This document shows, piece after piece, positions 1-32,636 of a stretch of 64,000 bases of DNA (within the stretch, counting starts at the first letter, position 1; every line of letters starts with the position of its first letter). The stretch spans positions 19,005,439-19,069,438 of the forward strand of contig CM119267.1 of NCBI GenBank assembly GCA_051294375.1, in the 5' to 3' direction. A program made the position numbers and the translations under genes. Origin of the DNA: Paraspadella gotoi. Its lineage: Eukaryota > Chaetognatha. The notes beneath the pieces are model-generated. The model did no database searches and was not told the origin of the DNA. It saw nothing but the letters and a program-made list of their open reading frames with translations.

Positions 1-2086
1 ATCCATCAAACATAAGAACATACGACTAAGTCTGAGCAAACGAAAACATAAATAAATAGAGAAAAGAAAAAAACCAGTTAATTAAATAAAATTAATTAAT
101 TAAAGGTAAACATTAAAAATTGTTCTTTGTTGTTAAAAAACGGAACAAAGTTTGCTTGAAGAAACCGTATTTTCATTTTGTATAAATCTTTGAGGAAAGG
201 TTTTCTTACGATTATTAAAAATTGTAGATAGGTCGTGGTATATAAAGGGAAGTAATAAAAAAATATTACTGGAAAGAAAAGAAACGTAGGGACATACTGG
301 GTGCCCTAAAATGAACTTAGATTTATAATATTTTAAAATAATCGATTGGAATAATTCAATGAACAACCTGCAATAAATAAAATTACCAACCTCTGACATC
401 CGCTTCTTTCTCCTCCCAGTTCTCGCTCCAAGAATTTGACTTTCTCCGTGACTTGTCTGGTTGTCAAGGATTCGATGTTTCCGCCGCCTGAACGAGAGAG
501 GGCGGGATTGTGAAAGAAAAAGCGGTGAAAGGTCCCGGGTGAGAATTCACCGCTCTTCCTGTCTAAATAAAAGGGGAAAACAACACAGAAGAATCGAAAC
601 GCTTTTTTTTTCACTCATTAATCTTTTTTTCTCCTCTTGGTCTTCCCGGGGTTGGGTTCTAGTTAGCGAGAAGGGAAGTACAAAAACATATATACTACGA
701 GAGTACGACGCAGGCAGCAAGAGACAGGAAACGAAGCTTATAAAGAAATTTGGGGGGAATTGGGCTCACCATGAGAGCGCGACAAATATGTGGTAGCTTA
801 TTGTTTTTAAAAGGACAGGTAGTAGTATATGGTCGCTATCGAGGAAGAGTGTTTTTTTGCTTAAACCTACGCGAGTTTTTCGTTACTGTGAAGAAAAAAA
901 AAAATGGAAGATCGTGAATGAGGGTGTAGACTGTAAAAATATATGGAATGATAATGTATAGAAATAAAGGGATAAGACAAATACGTTAACATTCATTATA
1001 TAAAATTATATATGAAATTCCTGCTCATAGGCGTCTTACAGGTCATCGCACAACAAAGGCTTTCTCTCAGTTTGGTTAATAACTCTGCAATTAAAGACTA
1101 AGTTTCTTCGCTGAACCCAAAAATGCTAAAAACTTATTCTAACGTTAGAGAGAACGTCTTATATTAAAATATATTTATTGGATACTCCCCCACTATCATT
1201 CCTGTCTTTCACAACTTACTTTTCTGCACTCCTTAGAAGAACTTAACCAGTCGGCCCCTTCCTTTCCCCGCCGTTCTATGCCCCAGGCTATCTTGCTTGA
1301 AGGTCTCTCCATTCGGCCGGTTCTGGTGCGGTCTTCGACTCTTGGGAGCCCTCGTAGTATTTCTGCAATCGTGGTCCTGATGCGCTCTTTCTGCTTCCGG
1401 CCGCCCAGAGCGCCGTCCAGCCGCGGTGAATCTCGTTTCTGCAGCGCCGCTCGATGCGGAATCGGGGTGAAGGGGAGTGGCGGTAGGTTTGTACGTCCAC
1501 AGTTGGAACATTAAAATAGTTGTAATATAGGGTCGCGCTGTTGCCTAAACGATTCGTAGTCGTACCCCATTCAATACCAGTTTAAGGAAGAAAAGCTGTG
1601 AGGACAAAATATTTATAGTCCGTCATTAATGAGCCGTGTATGACATTTCTAACACTATTTTAATTCTTCTAAATTTCTTAAACGATTATATGCATTAATA
1701 TAATGTAGATATGAATGTCATAGTTACCAATTATTACGATACTTGTTATAATTTAGTACGGGTGAAGTCAGGGGATCTGCCATGCTTCCTCTCATACAAA
1801 TTGGGCAATCCACCGAAGTGTCGCGCTGTTTATATGCATATTTACATGGACATTAGGGTCATGGTGTAGTGTGACGCTACTGGAACAGATGACCTATATG
1901 CGCCGTTAAGGAGATAGGTAGGAGACACTCAATTAGGATTGAGGTTTGTTTTGTTTTTTTCTTGTTCCTTATACATTAAGATAATCACCTAGGGCAAGAA
2001 AACCTTAAAAATGATGCATTTTTAAACCGTAAGTGGGGAACAGGACCGCGGACGGGACGGAACCTGGACCGACCGGGAAAAGTGAC
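1..2086. other. AT-rich non-coding stretch, no gene recognised
   Basis: No coding exon with convincing splice sites or family motifs was found. The stretch is AT-rich with short A and T runs. The exception is a GC-rich island at about 1233-1511, open on both strands, whose translations match no family I recognise. It could be an old exon or transposon remnant. Confidence 0.5.
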
Positions 2087-2879
2087 TTATAGAGTTTGCT
2101 TTTGCTTCCGCGAGTCTTTTGCCGGCGGCACCTAAAAATGGATAATAGAGGAGGAAAGAGAAGGGGAGAAAAGAAGGGTTGAAGAAATGAATAATCCAAG
2201 GGAAGACGAATGCCGTCCAGGAGGGAATAGAGGATTCGGTGGGGATATAAAATTTTGAAAAAAAAAAAAAAAAAAAAAAACAACACATAAGTAACAATAG
2301 AGTTAGAGATCAACAAATCAAACCGAAACACATCAAGGAACGACCGACGTCAAGAAAAGCAAGCGGGAAGAAATAAAAAATTGGTTTTCTTCTCTGTGAT
2401 TAGGTTCAGGAATCCGGAGAACCGGAAATTTTTCTGCCAAAAAAAAAACGCAAAAAAGACGAAAAACAAGCAAAGACAAAAGCCAAAACAAAAAAACCAA
2501 AACCAAAAGCAGAAAGAACCACCAAAAAAAAAAAAAAAGAAATATCTGGAAAATGATTTAAGTTTCATTTGGAAAAAGCCCATCCAACAACCGGCCTTAT
2601 ATCTCATTTATTTCTGCCACAATTGCTTTCTTCCTCGACTCCGTCATTTCTCTCAACTCCGTCATTTTCTTCACCCTTCTTACCTGTTCTCTGCATCATT
2701 TTCTCGCAAACGCTTTCTTCTCCCAATCATGTGTTCTTTCTCTCTTCCAACCTCTTCCTCACCTCCATCATTCTGCCAACCTTCTCCATCCACTTTCTCC
2801 CAACCTTCCTCTCCGCCAATCATTCTCAGTCTCCAATTCTTCTCTCCCATCATGTTTCCATTTCCGGCCTCAATGATTT

Positions 2880-2919
<40 letters not shown>

Positions 2920-3004
2920 CTTTTTTTTTTTTTTTTTTTTTTTTTTTATTTTTTTTTTTTTTTTTTTTTTTTTTTTATTTTTTTTTCATTTTTATTTTTT
3001 TTTT

Positions 3005-3050
<46 letters not shown>

Positions 3051-3074
3051 CTTTTTTGTTTTTTTTTTTTTTTT

Positions 3075-3106
<32 letters not shown>

Positions 3107-3109
3107 TTT

Positions 3110-3149
<40 letters not shown>

Positions 3150-6098
3150 CATTTCTCGGCTTTTTTCTCTTCCTTAAACTTCCGGCCGAATCTCGGCTAG
3201 CTCCGATGCGGGAAAGTCGAACGACCCGTGTCTTCGGTTTTAAAATTCCCGGGTTTTTTTCCTTTCCGACGCTAGCCGAGGAAATCGTAAAAAAAAAAGA
3301 AAAAAAAAAAAGAAAAAGAAACAATTCCGTAAAATTGGATCTTCCTTCTTTTCACTTCTCCCTTCTACTTCTCCCTTCCTTGTCGCCGCGCGGATATAAC
3401 CCTTCAACTACTTTTCTTTTACTTGACTTCTTTTTTTCATCTTTTCCTTGTTTTTTTTTTTTTTTTTTTATTTTTTTTTTTTTTTTTTTCTCTTTTTGGG
3501 TGGTTTTGTTTTTTGCCTTTTTGTTTTTTTCCCTCCTTTCTTCCCGAGTTTTTTTCCCCTCGTCATTAATATTTCTTTTCCTCCGGCTCCTACCTTCCTC
3601 ACTCCGTCATCCCTCCCTCATCTCCTTGGCTTCTCCTCAAGATCTCGCTCCAGCACGGAGAGACGTTTCAATTTTCCTGTTTCCTCTTCTCTTCTTCTCC
3701 TCTCTCCTCATACCGGTGGGACCGTCTCACGCCTCTCCTCTCTCTCTCTCTCCTCTCCTCTCTCTCTCTCTTCTCTCTCTCTCCCTCCTCTCTCCTCTCC
3801 TCTCTCTCTCGTCTCATTTCCTCCCTCCGAGATTTTTCCATCAAAGTCCTTTCGAAAGAAGAAAAAAAACATCGAGATCTTCCCTTCCTTATGTCCGAAA
3901 TAGAATTGGGATGTTGCCTGTAAAACCCGGAACCGCGGGCGGCTGGAGTCGATGATGGAAACGGGGGGAACGAATGAATGGGAGAATGGAATTGAAAATG
4001 ATTGCAAATGACCGTCCAAAGACAAAGCAAAGCTTTTAAAAGGCTTTGGAAGGAAGGTTCACATGAATTGATCGGGAAATGGGATAGGAAATTAATACCG
4101 ATGGCCTTATCCCCAATGGAACGGGCGGGTTGGACGTAATCCCACAAGAATTGGCGAGGGGGGGAGGGTGGCACGGCAAATGGCAATGCCATCGACGAGA
4201 TGATATGGCACGGATAAAAAAAAAATAAACGATGAAAAGAGAGGACAAAGAGGGGGTGGGCGGTTAACTTCTATACATTTGAACGACAACGCAACGGACC
4301 AACGGACAACGACAACGAAGACAACGGCGACAATCGCATGGATACCAGAAAGAACAACGACGGAGTTTGTGGGAATCTTTAATGGTTTAAAAAAAAAAAA
4401 ATGAGGGCGGTGTGAATGACGCCTGTAAGGAGAAATAGATGAGGGAAAGAATTATGTGTTCGAGGAGAAAGTCGAGCGGGAAATGATTTTTTTTTTTTTT
4501 GGCAACGGAAACTTAATTCGAAATTTTTAACGTAAATAGTTACTGACTCAAAATATATATAGGACGAAAAGTGTCCGCATCAAGAAGAATGTCCTTTTGT
4601 GATCCTTCCTTCCTCCCGGAAGGTCCGTCGTCGTCGTCGTCGTCAATCTTCTCGCCGGTCCGTCGTCAATCCTTCGGTCGCGCGTCGTCGGTCATCCGTC
4701 CGTCCCGTTGTTGTTGGTAGTCACTTTCCGTTGGATTCGGTTCTCTAAAGGCTGACATGGTTGGAAGAAGGAGATCGGGGAAAAAGAAGGACCGGGGGGG
4801 AAGGGGGGCGAGAGGTCTTTATTCTCGAAAACATCAATGGTCGGTCTTAGTCTGGTCCGTGTCGTCTTTTGGTCGTTCGTCGTCTTTTGGTTCGTCGTCA
4901 ATGATCGTGGGTGGTCCCTCTCGTCCTTCCAAAATCGTCCTCCAAACCCACTTTCCGGCGGTTCCATTTTATCTCCGCGTCTCTAAAAAACATCCGGAAG
5001 TGAGTTCCCGACGGAAGCGAAAATTTTTCCCTCGGGCTTTAAAATCAGGCGCGCCATTTTTTTTTTTAGGATGGAAGCGCCATCTGGGTTTTGTGGCGGA
5101 ATTTCGATACGAAAAAAAATAGGGAAGCGAAAGACAGATGGCGTTTGAGTGAGGGGAGGAGGGGAGAGGGAAGAGATGAGAAGAAGAAGAGAGAGAAGGT
5201 GAAAACGTAATATTGGGATATTGGGATTGAAGAGAGGAAAGAGAGAAAGAGAGAGGAGGGAGAGCAAGAAGAGAGAGAAGGAGAGAGAGAGAGAGAGAGA
5301 GAGGAAGAGAAGAGAGGAGAGAAGAGGTAGAGAGGGAGAGAGGAGAGAGAAGAAAAAACTTTAGTGAAGAGAGGAAAAAAAAATATGAGAAGAGAGAGTG
5401 TCTGAGCCAGGAATGGCATTGACAGAGAGATCGGGAGACAAGACAGAAACGCGAGAATGGAGAGAGAGGAGAGGAGAGGATGAGAGAGAGTAGAGATGAG
5501 AAAGGAGAGAAGAAGCGATGGCTCCAGTCGTCGCTTGGGGTGCCAACACAAACGCAGCTACAATGAAGAATTGAGTGAATAATTTGAAGTCGAAGTTTTC
5601 GGAAGCATATTCGGATTGAAAATTATTTTCAAAGGAGAAATCCAGGAGGAAAAAAAAAAAGAAAAAAAAAAAGGTTGGCAAAAGAGACAGGAGGGGGGAA
5701 ACTGGCGTGGCCTGCCTGGCGGTCGCATCGCCCCGCGGGGGGGGGGGGTCGAAATGGGCGTCGGGAGTTTTTTCTTCCTTTTGACGAAGGAGCGCCATTC
5801 ACGGAACCTAAATGTTTGCAAAGCAATAACAATTTTTAACGCAGCTGATTTTTTGTTTAAAGTGGCACACATTTCCGATCAAGGGATTTTTTAACCTGGA
5901 AGAAACTTTGCACTTTGTATAAGATATATAATATCTAATAAAATGTAATAGCATCTATCTATCCTATATTCTTTCTATCCTTTATCTGTCAATTTCTATC
6001 TCTATCTGATCTGTCAATGCTTACCTTCTAGATGTGTCAATCTTTCTCTGATTCTATCTATTATCTATCTACTATCTTCTATTCTATTGCTATCTATC

Positions 6099-6132
<34 letters not shown>

Positions 6133-6186
6133 CTATCTAATTTATTTCTAGGATCTATTTTTTCTATTTATTTTTTTTATCTCTGT
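2087..6186 (+). repeat. Noisy, N-free copy of the block at 17145-19965
   Basis: Sequence runs parallel to 17145-19965 (landmarks: CTAAAAATGGATAATA near the start, the GACAACGACAACG array, GGCGCCCCGCGGGG-type GC stretch, TATC array at about 6055-6135). It carries many one-base insertions and deletions and reads straight through positions that are N in the other block. It ends exactly at a 25-N run. Inferred to be uncorrected long-read gap fill or a diverged haplotype; no gene is seen in it. Long open frames here translate to poly-Phe, poly-Lys or Ser/Leu repeats and are not genes. Confidence 0.8.
2880..3150. repeat. About 270-bp poly(T)-like tract
   Basis: Nearly pure T with scattered A, C and G. 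It corresponds to the N run at 17483-17697 in the cleaner copy, so it fills a stretch the primary assembly could not resolve. Its purity and length may be distorted by read error. Confidence 0.8.
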
Positions 6187-6211
6187 NNNNNNNNNNNNNN
6201 NNNNNNNNNNN
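6187..6211. other. 25-N assembly gap
   Basis: Exactly 25 Ns. The same fixed size recurs at 9723, 11255, 13655, 21666, 43778, 44737, 49123 and 58062, which indicates a gap-filling placeholder and not a measured gap. Confidence 0.95.
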
Positions 6212-6576
6212 GAGTCTTTCCAACAGCAATCGGGCCTCGTGCCATAATTGCTTTCCTTTACGTTCTCTCGTGCCGAGCGTGCGGAAGTTGAGANNNNNNN
6301 NNNNNNNNNNNNNNNNNNNNNNNNNNNNNNNNNNNNNNNNNNNNNNNNNNNNNNNNNNNNNNNNNNNNNNNNNNNNNNNNNNNNNNNNNNNNNNNNNNNN
6401 NNNNNNNNNNNNNNNNNNNNNNNNNNNNNNNNNNNNNNNNNNNNNNNNNNNNNNNNNNNNNNNNNNNNNNNNNNNNNNNNNNNNNNNNNNNNNNNNNNNN
6501 NNNNNNNNNNNNNNNNNNNNNNNNNNNNNNNNNNNNNNNNNNNNNNNNNNNNNNNNNNNNNNNNNNNNNNNNNNNN

Positions 6577-6612
<36 letters not shown>

Positions 6613-7600
6613 CCTTTTAAAAAAGGTTTATTGTTTACTTCAATCATTGTTGTGCTGCCTAAGCTACGCTTTTCTGACTTCGAAAAAACAAAACAACCAA
6701 AACCACTTGAAAAACAAACAAAAGAACAAAAAACTATAAAAAACAACAAAAAACAAGAGCTCTACAAAGTGACTAAAAAAAATAGAAATACAACTATTCT
6801 GCAAAAGCCAAAAGAAAAAAAAGATCATACTACGAATATCTTTACTCTCCTTCTTTCGTTCGAACTAGGAAGACGACGACGCCAACGACGACGACAACGA
6901 CGACGACGCCAACGACGACGACGACGACGACGACGACGCCTCGTTCGGTGTCAAAGGGCAGAGAGGAATGAAGACCAAATCCCCGGTCGTTAATCAGTTC
7001 TCATATACATGTTTACATCGTCGTTATCTTCCTTGTTTACCTCTTCCTTCNNNNNNNNNNNNNNNNNNNNNNNNNNNNNNNNNNNNNNNNNNNNNNNNNN
7101 NNNNNNNNNNNNNNNNNNNNNNNNNNNNNNNNNNNNNNNNNNNNNNNNNNNNNNNNNNNNNNNNNNNNNNNNNNNNNNNNNNNNNNNNNNNNNNNNNNNN
7201 NNNNNNNNNNNNNNNNNNNNNNNNNNNNNNNNNNNNNNNNNNNNNNNNNNNNNNNNNNNNNNNNNNNNNNNNNNNNNNNNNNNNNNNNNNNNNNNNNNNN
7301 NNNNNNNNNNNNNNNNNNNNNNNNNNNNNNNNNNNNNNNNNNNNNNNNNNNNNNNNNNNNNNNNNNNNNNNNNNNNNNNNNNNNNNNNNNNNNNNNNNNN
7401 NNNNNNNNTTTTTCTTTTAGGATATTCGTTTACTTCGTTGCGGATAAAAATCAACGATGAAAAATGACGAACGATTAAACAAATAACAAACGGATGAATA
7501 ATAATGAACGATTGAAAAAAATTGATGTATAACCAATCGCCTTTTACTGGCGATTTTATAAAACAAAACAATTTTTTTTCGCTGAGAAGTGACAGAAATT
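6212..7600 (+). repeat. Clean block with N gaps, duplicated at 8300-9590
   Basis: Shares landmarks with 8300-9590: a CTTTCCTTTA segment, CTACGCTTTTCTGACTTCG, an AAACAAC-rich stretch, and GGATATTCGT near the end. Two long N runs (6294-6576 and 7051-7408) fall where the other copy has continuous GA/CT-rich sequence. No coding potential is seen. Confidence 0.75.
6867..6942. repeat. (GAC)n-type trinucleotide microsatellite
   Basis: Imperfect run of GAC/AAC/GCC triplets. This triplet family recurs across the window (about 14400-14465, 23275-23310, 24310-24350, 25030-25075, 25900-25925, 29876-29940) and produces spurious Asp-, Arg- or Val-rich open frames. Confidence 0.85.
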
Positions 7601-8299
7601 CCTTTTCGAAAAAAACAAATTTTTTTAGCGTTTTATACTTACGTTTTCGTTTTTACGTTTTGTTTAATGATATTAAATCTGATCTTTTCATACATTAAAA
7701 ATATGTAAATGAAATGTTACGTCTTTATCTTTATCAGTGTAGTTTTTTTTACTTTTTTATTTTTATTTTATTTTAAACTTTATTTATTATAGCGATTACT
7801 TCCGGTTTTTTAAGTAGTTGTTGATACCGTTACTGTTAATGTATTGTGATTAAATCGTTTTTATTTATTTTATTTTTTTATTTATTATTCTTTTATTGCT
7901 TGTTACAATTTCATAACAATATATGAACTGTAATTTCTGTCTGATAAATACCTAAGAGTAATCTTAACCTTAGGCTTTAGGTATTCCCTCTATTGTCCAA
8001 GATCAACCTAACTTCCCCATATCGATTATATTAAATATTTAAACACTAAATATTTAACATAAATAAAATTAAACCTAAAATAGTTATTTTGAAATTAAAA
8101 AAAAATTAGAGAACAATTATTTTCACTATTTCATCACTAACAAACTTTGTTAACATAGTTCATTTTGATAGAAATTTGGAAAAAAAATCTTTCGAATTTA
8201 TAACGGTTTCTCAAATCACGGGCTTGGTTTGTCTTGCCTCAGCTGTCATCCTTTTGTCTCTTTTCTTTTTCTTTTTTCAGAAAACAATATTAACGGAAG
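7600..8299. other. AT-rich spacer, nothing recognised
   Basis: Strongly AT-rich with TTTTATTTT runs and no open frame of note. I see no gene, RNA or repeat boundary. Confidence 0.6.
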
Positions 8300-9230
8300 T
8301 TTTCAATAACATCAATCGGCTTGCCATTAATGCTTTCCTTTAGTTTTCTCGTGCCGATGTGTGCGAAGTTGATGAGAGAATGAGAGAAAGGAAGAAGAGA
8401 TGAGAGAGATGAGAGAGAGATAGAGAGAAGAGAGAGAGGAGGATTAAGATAGAGCGGAGTGAGAGAAGATATGAATAAAAATTTATCATATACTGAAGCA
8501 TAATTACACAATACAATACGGGAGCGATAAATAATCATGGCATATTTACACAGCATGGAAAGGAAAATGGAGAGAAGGGAGAGAGAGCGAGAGAGAGATT
8601 ATGTAGGAGAGAAGGAGATAGAGAAGTTTGTATTAGATGAGAGAAATGAGAGAGGAGAGAGAGAGAGAGAGAGAGAGGAGAGGCCTTTTTTAAAGAAAGT
8701 TATTGTTACTTTAATCATTGTTGGATGCTCTAGCTACGCTTTTCTGACTTCGAAAAAACAAAACAACAAAGCACTTGTAAAACAACAAAAGAACAAACTA
8801 AAAAAGACACAAAAAACAAGAGTATCTCACAATTGTGACTAAAAAAATATGAAATACAACTCGTTAAACTATTTCAAGACCAAAAGAAAAAAAAATATTA
8901 CTCGTTAATATCTTACTCTCCTGTCTTTCGTTTTCGAACTAGAAGACGACTCTTTTTTCTATTACGCGTGTATTTGTGTTTCTTTGTCTAACTTATCCTA
9001 TTCCTTTTTACAACTTTGGACGACGCCAACGACGATCGACTGACGGAGACGACGTGGCTCGTTCGGGTGTCAAGGAGAAGGTATGAAGACAGAATTCCCG
9101 TCGTAGCATCAGTTCTATATAATGTTTTCGTCGTTTATCTTCCTTGTTTACCTCTTCCCCTCTTCTCATCTCTCGACGCGCTCTTAGCCGACTGCGCTGC
9201 TCTGAATCTCGTGCGCGCGTTTCATTGCTC

Positions 9231-9265
<35 letters not shown>

Positions 9266-9590
9266 CTCTTCTCTCTCTATCTCTCTCTCTCCTCTCCTTC
9301 TTTGCATTCGTAGAGAGTAACGAATAATCTCAACCATTATTTCTTCCTTCCGTACTGAAATAATAATTACTTAACAATTATTTCATTTTCATTTTTTCTT
9401 TTGGATATTCGTGGTATCTTGCGGATATAAATAGCACGATGAAAATGCGCATTAAAAAATACAAGTATATGATAATATATGAACGATTGCAAAATTGATG
9501 GTTGAACCAACGCCTTTTACTGCGATTTATAATGAAGAATCAACAGATTTTTTTCGCTGGAAGTGACAGAAATCCTTTTCAAAATAACTA
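8300..9590 (+). repeat. N-free copy of 6212-7600
   Basis: Direct copy of the preceding block with small indels. It spans the two N gaps with (GA)n at about 8386-8680 and (CT)n at about 9235-9300. It lies 130 bp before the 25-N run at 9723-9747. Most likely gap-fill sequence or a second haplotype; no gene. Confidence 0.7.
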
Positions 9591-9830
9591 AAAAAAACTA
9601 ACAAAGAAAAAAAAAAACTTCATTAACGAAAATACACGTCTTTGGTCCGCTTATTTCGTTGCTAATTTTGTCGAACCTTTTTTTAGAGATTCGCTAAAAA
9701 TTAAACTCTCCATAGAAAATAGNNNNNNNNNNNNNNNNNNNNNNNNNAAAAAAAAAGTTTTGAAATTTTTCTCGAATAAAAATCGAAATTCATAATTTCC
9801 GAAAGAATTACGTGAATGTATCCTTGGGAC

Positions 9831-9838
9831 TGACGTCA
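9831..9838. promoter_or_regulatory. CRE-like palindrome TGACGTCA
   Basis: A perfect TGACGTCA, the consensus for CREB/ATF bZIP factors, lies about 290 bp upstream of the proposed rhomboid start codon. One 8-bp match can occur by chance, so its role is only an inference from position. Confidence 0.3.
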
Positions 9839-10128
9839 GTTTTTAGTGTAAAACCAACAATAAATCATCGTCAAAAGAAGATGATCCAAGGAGCAACCGG
9901 CGCCATCTTCGATCCTCCTCCTGGACTCAGATTCTGGAGGAAACTCCTTCCTTCCGCAAAATCAAATCATATCCGGGTTCCGTGAACCAAGTCCGACATC
10001 CGGTTCCGGCTTCCAGGCTTTACTCGCTTCTCCTTCAACGAGGGCGACATCGACGGGCGAGAAGAAAAACGAACGCGGGAGAGGAAACTGGGTCGATATA
10101 AACAAAAGACGTCGACGAACCGGGGACA

Positions 10129-29129
<19,001 letters not shown>

Positions 29130-29877
29130 TACGCGGCGCGAAGGGGGGGTGGGTGGGTGGGAGGGTTCGGGGTGATAGTGGGGATTTGGATTGATTGCAT
29201 TAGAGGTCTCTAGTGATTTGTTGTTTTTTTTTGTTTTTTTGTTTGTTTTTTTAATTTTTTTTCACGAGTTCTGAAGCGCGGGAAATCGTTAGTTTATTTA
29301 TTCGACATGCATTTTTGGACATAGGCTTTATGATTATCAATTTTTCTAATTTTTCTAGTAAGACAACGATTTTTTATTTAATTTTTAGAAATCTATATAA
29401 CATCTTGTTTTTAACGTCTTAATTTCCATTTTTTTCCTCCGGTTTCCATCATTAACGCCATCTTTGGTTCGATGGGAAAATTAAAAGGAAACATGGAGTA
29501 AATTAAAGTTTTTTTCTAACATTTTTTACACTAAAAAAAACCAAAAAATTGATGGAAAAGTGATGTAAAAAATTCTCAACTATCTTTCGTTCGAAGATAT
29601 TTTTGTTTTTATGAAAGATTTGGTTTTAAAAGAATTCCTTCCGCGTTTTCTTAACATCATTTTATTTTTCACCTGCGGTTTTCTTTATCTCCCTCGCCGA
29701 AATCCCAAAACGCTTTCAGAATCCGTTTCCATTCGCCAAATCTTTTGTTTGTCTTTGAAGAAGAAAAAAAATAGTTCCTCGCGGATTACTTTTTTTAAAC
29801 GCTCGTACAAATCGTTCGCGCGCGTAAAATTAGAAAGAAAAAAAAACCTCGCTAGTCATCGTCGTTGTTCGAAGTCG

Positions 29878-29917
<40 letters not shown>

Positions 29918-30266
29918 TCGTTGTCGTCGTCGTCGACGTCGACTCATTTTTATCGCTCCGTGACTTTTGTAAATTAGGAAGTGAAAATACGAGTGTTTTT
30001 TTCTTTAAGGAGAGTGGAGACGGCCTAGAAAAGCTAGTTTACAGTTTTAGTTTTTTAACATTTTGGAAAAAAAAACATTTAAAACTCGCGTCGCCGAGGG
30101 TGCGACGGCGCGCCGAAATTCGACGCCGCTTTTGGAGAGGCGCCCCGGCGCGGTTTCTCTGTTTTTCTTCGCCAGGGAATAGATAGGAAGGAAAGAGAAG
30201 GGAAAAAAAGGGGAGAAAAAACTGTTCAAAATTCATGGAACAGGGACGAGAGAGAGAGGAGAGAGA

Positions 30267-30298
<32 letters not shown>

Positions 30299-30359
30299 GA
30301 GAGAGAGAGAGAGTGAGAGAGAGAGAGAGAGAGGAGAGAGAAGAGAGAGAGGGAGAGAG

Positions 30360-30400
<41 letters not shown>

Positions 30401-30685
30401 CAGAGAAGACAGCGGGTCGGGCAAATAGAATTAAGAGAATGAGAAAGGGAAAAAAAAAAAAAGAAAAGAGAGAAAAAAAGAAATCCTTCATTCTTTTTCC
30501 CGGAGGAAAGTTTTCTCTTTCTTTTTTGAGGCAAGAGAGATTATTTTCTCTTTTCATTTTCTTTTTTTTTCTATTTCCTTTTTTTTTCGCTTTTTTTACT
30601 TTCACTTTACTTATCTTCCATCTTCCGCATTTTCTTTCTTTTTTTCCTGCTCCTTCGTCCATTTTCATAAAATTCAATTACTGTT

Positions 30686-30719
<34 letters not shown>

Positions 30720-31857
30720 NNNNNNNNNNNNNNNNNNNNNNNNNNNNNNNNNNNNNNNNNNNNNNNNNNNNNNNNNNNNNNNNNNNNNNNNNNNNNNNNN
30801 NNNNNNNNNNNNNNNNNNNNNNNNNNNNNNNNNNNNNNNNNNNNNNNNNNNNNNNNNNNNNNNNNNNNNNNNNNNNNNNNNNNNNNNNNNNNNNNNNNNN
30901 NNNNNNNNNNNNNNNNNNNNNNNNNNNNNNNNNNNNNNNNNNNNNNNNNNNNNNNNNNNNNNNNNNTCTCGTTCTCTCATGCATTTATGCCTCCTCGAAT
31001 GGGAGAAGGAGAAAGATTTATCCTGCAGCAAATTTCGTTCCACAAATTGCTTTTCCAGTTTTAGATTTCAGAGTCAAGGGCGGGAAGAAAGGCCGTTGTC
31101 TCTCGACCCACTCATTACTTATGGGCGTTTAATATTTGTTGAACAAATTTTTAGTATCATTGTTCTTTTTTTTTGACTAATTTCTTTCAATATTCCTTTT
31201 TATTCAATAGCGACGAAAACCTAATAAAATATTTTCTGTTTTTTTTTGTTTTTTTTTTTTTGTGAAAAAAACTAGAGACTTTTTATTTGTTGATCGATCG
31301 GGGAATTATTTATATTTTGATTGTGTGTTGCTCTTTTACTTATTAATGTTTATCTCTGTGTGTTTTTTTTATTTTGAAAAAAAAAGAAAACGAATACAAA
31401 ATACTAGAAATGTTTTTTTGTGTTAGATTCGAGACAAAAAAGTGTTCCTTTTTTTTTAAAATGCGAAAGTAAGAATTATTTTCCAATTTGCGCAGAAATG
31501 TATCGATTATTTCAAAACATAGAAAAGCTCCTGTGCCGTTGACTGTTCCATTCTATCGCTATAAACACAAAACAAAACACCATCTACTGTTTAAATTTTT
31601 AGTTCCTTAGATACAAACAAAAAAACCAAACAAAAAATTATAAAACATTCCAACCGAAACAACGACGACAACAACAAACAAGACGAATACAAAAACGAAA
31701 AAAACAAACAAACAGAATTCATTGAAAGAGAAAGAAATTGCGATTGAAAGTCGCCCGTCCCGCGTTTTTCCTCACCCTCTTCCCAGTACTTACCCGCTAC
31801 CCCTTTTCTTAGCTTCTCCACTCTCTTCCCCCCACCTCGCCACCCAATTCTTTATGC
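29130..31857. other. Downstream non-coding region of the rhomboid gene
   Basis: 3' UTR and intergenic DNA without a recognisable gene. Contains a (TCG)n array at about 29876-29940, (GA)n at about 30248-30402, T-rich runs, and a (CT)n tract entering the N gap 30720-30966. AATAAA-type hexamers occur (for example near 31222), but I cannot assign the polyadenylation site. Confidence 0.5.
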
Positions 31858-32561
31858 NNNNNNNNNNNNNNNNNNNNNNNNNNNNNNNNNNNNNNNNNNN
31901 NNNNNNNNNNNNNNNNNNNNNNNNNNNNNNNNNNNNNNNNNNNNNNNNNNNNNNNNNNNNNNNNNNNNNNNNNNNNNNNNNNNNNNNNNNNNNNNNNNNN
32001 NNNNNNNNNNNNNNNNNNNNNNNNNNNNNNNNNNNNNNNNNNNGACATTTTTTTTGTTCGAAGGCATTCAAATGCGCGGGAATTCGTTGGACGGGCGGCT
32101 TTTAATCTTTCGCGTTTTACGTGCTGTGTTTTTAGAATGACTTTACGGAGAAAGTTGTCCATCCTTAATGTTTGTTGCTCTTCGCAATAAATGAAATTTG
32201 TTATCACTTTTGGCGCCAAGAATTATCTTCATTTTTTTTTTAGCGAAAGCGAAAGAAGGGAAGTTTTGATAACAGTTTTTGAGGTAGATAGTCTGTGTCG
32301 TTGATAGCAACGTTATAACAAAATTAGTAATATAGATGAAAGTTAAAAAAACATTTGTACTTGGTAATTAGAATTACTTACGTTTAGAAGTTATAATTAG
32401 AATTGGAATTAGAATTAGAATTAAAAAATAAAATTAAAAATGAATTTAATTAAATGGTAAACTGTAAATACTAAATAGGATGTAAAATAACTCGATCTAG
32501 GTAGTAGGTACATCTATTTTTCTTTCATTCTGTCTTTCTTTATTTTTCTTTATTGGATGTT

Positions 32562-32565
32562 GTTT

Positions 32566-32633
<68 letters not shown>

Positions 32634-32636
32634 TTT
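32562..32636. repeat. (CTTT)n tetranucleotide microsatellite
   Basis: Clean run of CTTT units. The matching part of the noisy copy, near 43445-43500, is broken up and shorter. Confidence 0.9.

Noticed and set aside
1233-1511. GC-rich patch open on both strands
   Set aside because: One minus-strand frame has a weak resemblance to reverse-transcriptase tails, too short and vague to call.
2381-3955. 524-codon open frame
   Set aside because: Translation is mostly poly-Phe and Ser/Leu from T and CT runs in a noisy duplicate; no splice or domain evidence.
8537-8842. Glu/Arg-rich frames over GA repeats (many places)
   Set aside because: (GA)n reads as ER or RE in every plus frame; not evidence of coding.
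10095-10102. TATA-like GATATAAA before rhomboid exon 1
   Set aside because: It would place the transcription start at or past the start codon.
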